Part shown: positions 21,899 to 24,503 of the stretch, in pieces
Numbering within the stretch: the first letter of the stretch is position 1
How the letters are laid out: every line of letters starts with the position of its first letter
Source of the DNA: Clostridiaceae bacterium UBA4839
GTDB lineage: Bacteria; Bacillota; Clostridia; Clostridiales; Caloramatoraceae
NCBI GenBank assembly: GCA_002400085.1
Contig: DHEX01000013.1
Coordinates: forward strand, 1 to 24,503
Direction: 5' to 3'
Length of the DNA: 24,503 nt
Made by a program: the position numbers and the translations under genes
Notes under the pieces: model-generated
The model's input: the letters and a program-made list of their open reading frames with translations, nothing else
What the model was told of the DNA's origin: nothing
Databases searched by the model: none

Positions 21899-23101
21899 AT
21901 GGCAAAGGCACATTATGAGAGAACAAAACCACATGTTAATATTGGAACAATTGGCCATGTAGACCATGGTAAGACAACACTAACAGCAGCAATAACAACA
22001 GTACTATCAAAATACGGCGGAGCACAAGCAACAAGATATGACGAAATAGATAAGGCACCAGAGGAGAAAGAAAGAGGGATTACAATCAATACATCCCACG
22101 TTGAATATGAAACAAAGACAAGACACTATGCGCACGTTGACTGCCCGGGTCATGCTGACTATGTAAAGAACATGATAACAGGAGCAGCACAGATGGATGG
22201 AGCAATCCTAGTCGTAAGTGCAGCAGATGGTCCAATGCCTCAGACAAGAGAGCATATACTTCTTGCAAGACAGGTTGGAGTTCCATATATCGTAGTATTT
22301 TTAAATAAAGCAGATCAGGTAGATGATCCAGAACTAATTGACTTAGTTGAAATGGAAGTAAGAGATTTATTAACAGAGTATGATTTTCCAGGAGATGACA
22401 CACCAATCATAGTAGGATCAGCATTAAAAGCATTAGAGTGCGGATGTGGAAAACCAGATTGCCCATGGTGTGGAAAGATCCTTGATTTAATGAAGGTAGT
22501 AGATGAATATATACCAACACCAGTAAGAGCAACAGACAAACCATTCTTAATGCCAGTAGAAGATGTGTTCACAATAACAGGAAGAGGAACAGTTGCAACA
22601 GGCAGAGTAGAAAGAGGAGAGTTAAAGATAGGCGACGAAGTAGAGATAATAGGATTATCAGAAGAGAAGAAGAAGACAGTAGTAACTGGAGTTGAAATGT
22701 TCAGAAAGACACTTGATCAAGCAGAAGCAGGAGATAACATAGGAGCATTATTAAGAGGAATAGACAGAGAAGAAGTAGAAAGAGGACAGGTACTTGCAAA
22801 ACCTGGGACAGTAAATCCACATATACACTTTGAAGGACAGGTATATGTATTAAAGAAAGAAGAAGGCGGAAGGCATACACCATTCTTCAACGGATACAGA
22901 CCACAGTTTTTCTTCAGAACAACAGACGTTACAGGATCAATAAAACTTCCTGAGGGAGTAGAAATGGTAATGCCAGGAGACCATATTAACATGGATGTAG
23001 AATTGATCACACCAATAGCAATGGAAGAAGGATTAAGATTTGCTATTCGTGAAGGCGGAAGAACAGTTGGAGCTGGAGTAGTTTCTAAGATATTTAAATA
23101 A
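21899..23101 (+). CDS. tuf: Elongation factor Tu
   Basis: GTPase of 400 residues that delivers aminoacyl-tRNA to the ribosome. G1 is GHVDHGKT (19-26), G3 DCPGH (81-85), G4 NKAD (136-139) and G5 SALK (174-177); domains 2 and 3 are complete ('GRGTVATGRVERG', 'GGRTVGAGVV'). An unusual CGCGKPDCPWC at 181-191 puts four cysteines at the end of the G domain, in place of the acidic linker of most bacteria. Codon use is strongly biased, as expected for a very highly expressed gene. AAAGGGAGG precedes the ATG. A terminator follows directly, so it is separated from rpmG. Confidence 0.99.
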   Translation: MAKAHYERTKPHVNIGTIGHVDHGKTTLTAAITTVLSKYGGAQATRYDEIDKAPEEKERGITINTSHVEYETKTRHYAHVDCPGHADYVKNMITGAAQMDGAILVVSAADGPMPQTREHILLARQVGVPYIVVFLNKADQVDDPELIDLVEMEVRDLLTEYDFPGDDTPIIVGSALKALECGCGKPDCPWCGKILDLMKVVDEYIPTPVRATDKPFLMPVEDVFTITGRGTVATGRVERGELKIGDEVEIIGLSEEKKKTVVTGVEMFRKTLDQAEAGDNIGALLRGIDREEVERGQVLAKPGTVNPHIHFEGQVYVLKKEEGGRHTPFFNGYRPQFFFRTTDVTGSIKLPEGVEMVMPGDHINMDVELITPIAMEEGLRFAIREGGRTVGAGVVSKIFK

Positions 23102-23106
23102 TTTTT

Positions 23107-23133
23107 AGGACTGGGCTTTGCCTAGTCCTTTTT
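23107..23133 (+). terminator. Terminator of tuf
   Basis: A 10-bp stem with one G-T pair, AGGACTGGGC (23107-23116) / GCCTAGTCCT (23120-23129), with loop TTT and a following T-run. Confidence 0.9.
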
Positions 23134-23143
23134 AAAGAAAAAT

Positions 23144-23222
23144 GCAGCGATAAACATCTTTGCAAAGGTCAAAGTGAATGGAATATATTTTCCTTATCGC
23201 AGCGGTGAATTAAATCTAAATT
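23144..23222. repeat. Dispersed palindromic repeat, copy 3 (opposite orientation)
   Basis: Bases 23171-23222 are the near-exact reverse complement of 4302-4351. This copy has near-symmetric ends, GCAGCGATAA (23144-23153) and TTATCGCAGC (23194-23203), pairing at nine of ten positions. Like copy 1 it lies just after a strong terminator. Confidence 0.65.
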
Positions 23223-23260
23223 GCGAATTAAAAGATTTCACTTTTAACAATTTGATTTTC

Positions 23261-23289
23261 TTGACAGTAAAAATAAATTATGATAGATT
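23261..23289 (+). promoter_or_regulatory. Promoter of the rpmG-secE-nusG unit
   Basis: TTGACA (23261-23266) is perfect; TAGATT (23284-23289) lies 17 bases on and matches the -10 box at four of six bases. Expected start is near 23296. Confidence 0.6.
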
Positions 23290-23331
23290 GTAATAGATAT
23301 ATTGTAATTTTATTGCTTGATATGCCAACTG

Positions 23332-23391
23332 AAAGGAGGTTAACGTTGCGTTCTACTTTGTCATGTAGATTTAAGTCAGCGGTATATAGAA
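23332..23391 (+). promoter_or_regulatory. rpmG leader with a ribosome binding site 52 bases from the start
   Basis: AAAGGAGG (23332-23339) is the only strong Shine-Dalgarno, but the rpmG ATG is at 23392. In between, CGTTG (23344-23348) can pair with CAGCG (23377-23381), and inside that TCTAC (23352-23356) with GTAGA (23365-23369). Folding would leave 4 plus 10 unpaired bases between the site and the ATG. Alternatively a TTG at 23346 could open a 27-codon frame ending at 23429, overlapping rpmG out of frame. Confidence 0.5.
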
Positions 23392-23541
23392 ATGAGAGTA
23401 AAAGTAACGCTTGCATGTACAGAATGTAAACAGAGAAATTATAACACTATGAAAAATAAAAAAAATGATCCAGACAGAATTGAATTAAAGAAGTACTGTA
23501 GGTTCTGTCGAAAACACACAGTTCATAAGGAAACTAAATAA
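23392..23541 (+). CDS. rpmG: 50S ribosomal protein L33
   Basis: A 49-residue protein beginning MRVKVTLACTECKQRNY, typical of L33, with zinc-ribbon cysteines in CTEC and CRFC. The length and ends are normal for the family. The ATG is set by homology, since the upstream frame is open to 23344 but has no start codon. It belongs to the conserved rpmG-secE-nusG-rplK group; the tRNA-Trp sometimes found between rpmG and secE is absent. Confidence 0.96.
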   Translation: MRVKVTLACTECKQRNYNTMKNKKNDPDRIELKKYCRFCRKHTVHKETK

Positions 23542-23581
23542 ATTAGTGTAGTCCTTTAAAAATAGGTAAGGATGTGAAATT

Positions 23582-23800
23582 ATGGGTGCTGGGGCTAAAG
23601 TCGATGGACAAAAATCAACCAATAAGCTTGCAAGGTTTTTTAAGGATACAAAGGCTGAGCTTAAAAAAGTAACCTGGCCAAGTAAGGGTGAAATAAAGAG
23701 TTCTACTGGGATAGCTATTGGATGGATGCTTCTTTTCACATTAGTTATCTGGGCTTATGACTCGATATTCCACGTTATCCTTAAAACGGTTGTAGGTTAA
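23582..23800 (+). CDS. secE: SecE, subunit of the protein translocase
   Basis: Protein of 72 residues with a basic cytoplasmic part (FFKDTKAELKKVTWPSKGE, the family motif, at about 19-37) and one membrane helix at about 43-66. It holds together the SecYEG channel in the cytoplasmic membrane. AAGGATGTG precedes the ATG. It is 40 bases after rpmG and 44 before nusG. Confidence 0.97.
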   Translation: MGAGAKVDGQKSTNKLARFFKDTKAELKKVTWPSKGEIKSSTGIAIGWMLLFTLVIWAYDSIFHVILKTVVG

Positions 23801-23813
23801 CATTAACGTCAAA

Positions 23814-23844
23814 AAAGGAGGTAGGCCTGAAGGCCGTCTGTACT
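23814..23844 (+). promoter_or_regulatory. nusG ribosome binding site separated from the start by a hairpin
   Basis: AAAGGAGG (23814-23821) is 23 bases before the ATG. GGCC (23824-23827) and GGCC (23832-23835) can pair around TGAA, reducing the effective distance to about 11 bases. A CTG at 23827, in frame, has ideal spacing but would be a rare start. Confidence 0.5.
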
Positions 23845-24363
23845 ATGGCTGAGAAACCAAAATGGTATGTAGTTCATACTTATTCAGGATATGAAAACAA
23901 AGTAAAGGCTAATTTAGAAAAAACAGTTGAGAATAGAGGACTTCAGGAATATATCTATGATGTTCAAGTTCCAATGGAAGAAGTCATTGAGAACAAAAAT
24001 GGAAAAGATAAGAAGACTTTAAGGAAGAAGTTCCCTGGATATGTTCTTATTAAAATGCTTATGAATGATGATTCTTGGTATATCGTAAGGAACACGAGGG
24101 GTGTAACAGGGTTCGTGGGACCAGGATCAAAGCCTGTCCCGCTTTCCGAAGAAGAAGTTGAATCTATGGGAATTGTTGAGCCAGTTGTAGATATTGGCAT
24201 TGAAATTGGCGAGAATGTTAATATAACATCAGGGCCATTAGAAAATTTTATAGCATTAGTTCAAGAAATTAACTATGAAAAGAAAAAAGTTAAAGCCTTG
24301 GTTAATATGTTTGGCAGGGAAACACCTGTTGAGCTTGATTTTAATCAGGTTAAAAAGATATAA
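23845..24363 (+). CDS. nusG: NusG, transcription elongation/termination factor
   Basis: Protein of 172 residues. The N-terminal NGN domain has 'KWYVVHTYSGYENKVKANLE' and 'GYVLIKMLMNDDSWYIVRNT' with GVTGFVG; the C-terminal KOW domain carries 'GENVNITSGPLENF'. It binds the RNA polymerase clamp and links it to the ribosome or Rho. Length is usual. Gene order secE-nusG-rplK is the standard one. The start is set by homology because the Shine-Dalgarno is more distant than usual. Confidence 0.98.
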   Translation: MAEKPKWYVVHTYSGYENKVKANLEKTVENRGLQEYIYDVQVPMEEVIENKNGKDKKTLRKKFPGYVLIKMLMNDDSWYIVRNTRGVTGFVGPGSKPVPLSEEEVESMGIVEPVVDIGIEIGENVNITSGPLENFIALVQEINYEKKKVKALVNMFGRETPVELDFNQVKKI

Positions 24364-24387
24364 ACTTCATGAGGAGGTGTAATAAAC

Positions 24388-24503
24388 ATGGCAAAGAAAG
24401 TTACTAGTATGGTAAAACTTCAAATTGCAGCAGGAAAGGCTACACCGGCACCACCAGTTGGTCCAGCACTTGGTCCTACTGGAATAAACATTATGCAATT
24501 TTG
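24388..24503 (+). CDS. rplK: 50S ribosomal protein L11 (5' part only)
   Basis: The frame begins at ATG 24388 after GAGGAGGTG and is open to the end of the window. The 38 visible residues start MAKKVTSMVKLQIAAGKA and continue with PAPPVGPALGPTGINIM, the proline-rich N-terminal domain of L11. It continues the ribosomal gene cluster. Confidence 0.96.
   Translation, partial: MAKKVTSMVKLQIAAGKATPAPPVGPALGPTGINIMQF

Noticed and set aside
23542..23581. tRNA-Trp between rpmG and secE, as seen in some relatives
   Set aside because: The gap has only 40 bases and no cloverleaf.
1..24503. CRISPR array, prophage, integrase or toxin-antitoxin defence system
   Set aside because: No regularly spaced direct repeats and no phage, Cas or toxin genes are present in the window.

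Overview
The window is an AT-rich chromosomal segment from a low-GC, spore-forming Firmicute, most likely a member of the Clostridiaceae. The evidence is the clostridial version of the ctsR-to-rplK gene order, AGGAGG-type ribosome binding sites, frequent TTG starts, a cysteine T-box leader, an iron-sulfur L-serine dehydratase in two subunits, ThyX, SigH and Rae1/YacP. No species can be named from sequence alone.

Region 1 (1-4300) is the class III heat-shock operon ctsR-mcsA-mcsB-clpC, which makes the repressor, the protein-arginine kinase with its activator, and the ClpC unfoldase; it ends in a strong terminator. Region 2 (4300-7640) is a rearranged radA locus. An intact radA is followed by a second copy of its upstream element, then an omega-amidase-like nitrilase gene, then a decayed piece of the radA 3' end and a clean terminator. 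The disA gene that normally follows radA is absent. Region 3 (7200-9945) holds a reverse-strand gene for a conserved Cys-containing protein, a CarD-like transcription factor and a membrane PIN-TRAM protein (YacL type). Region 4 (10125-13413) holds ispD and ispF of the MEP isoprenoid pathway and a NatA/NatB-type ABC exporter.

Region 5 (13570-16895) is a cysteine-specific T-box leader followed by cysS, sdaAB and sdaAA in one close-packed unit. Region 6 (17000-21300) has a 54-residue unknown, mrnC, thyX, rlmB, rae1/yacP and sigH, so 23S rRNA maturation, ribosome-linked mRNA decay, thymidylate synthesis and the stationary-phase sigma factor. Region 7 (21337-24503) is a tRNA-Thr(GGT), about 430 bases of apparently structured leader, tuf, rpmG, secE, nusG and the start of rplK.

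No new protein defence or metabolic system is visible; the genes are mostly core housekeeping. The unusual material is between genes: (a) the radA duplication with a captured nitrilase gene; (b) a roughly 240-bp MITE-like element with 16-bp perfect terminal inverted repeats that has split a leader motif shared by mrnC and rlmB; (c) a chain of base-paired segments between tRNA-Thr and tuf that could be an undescribed or unrecognised structured RNA; (d) three genes (mrnC, rpmG, nusG) whose Shine-Dalgarno is 23-52 bases from the start codon, with a hairpin able to close the gap; and (e) three scattered copies of a short palindromic repeat. All coordinates and pairings were read by eye and no searches or folding programs were run.
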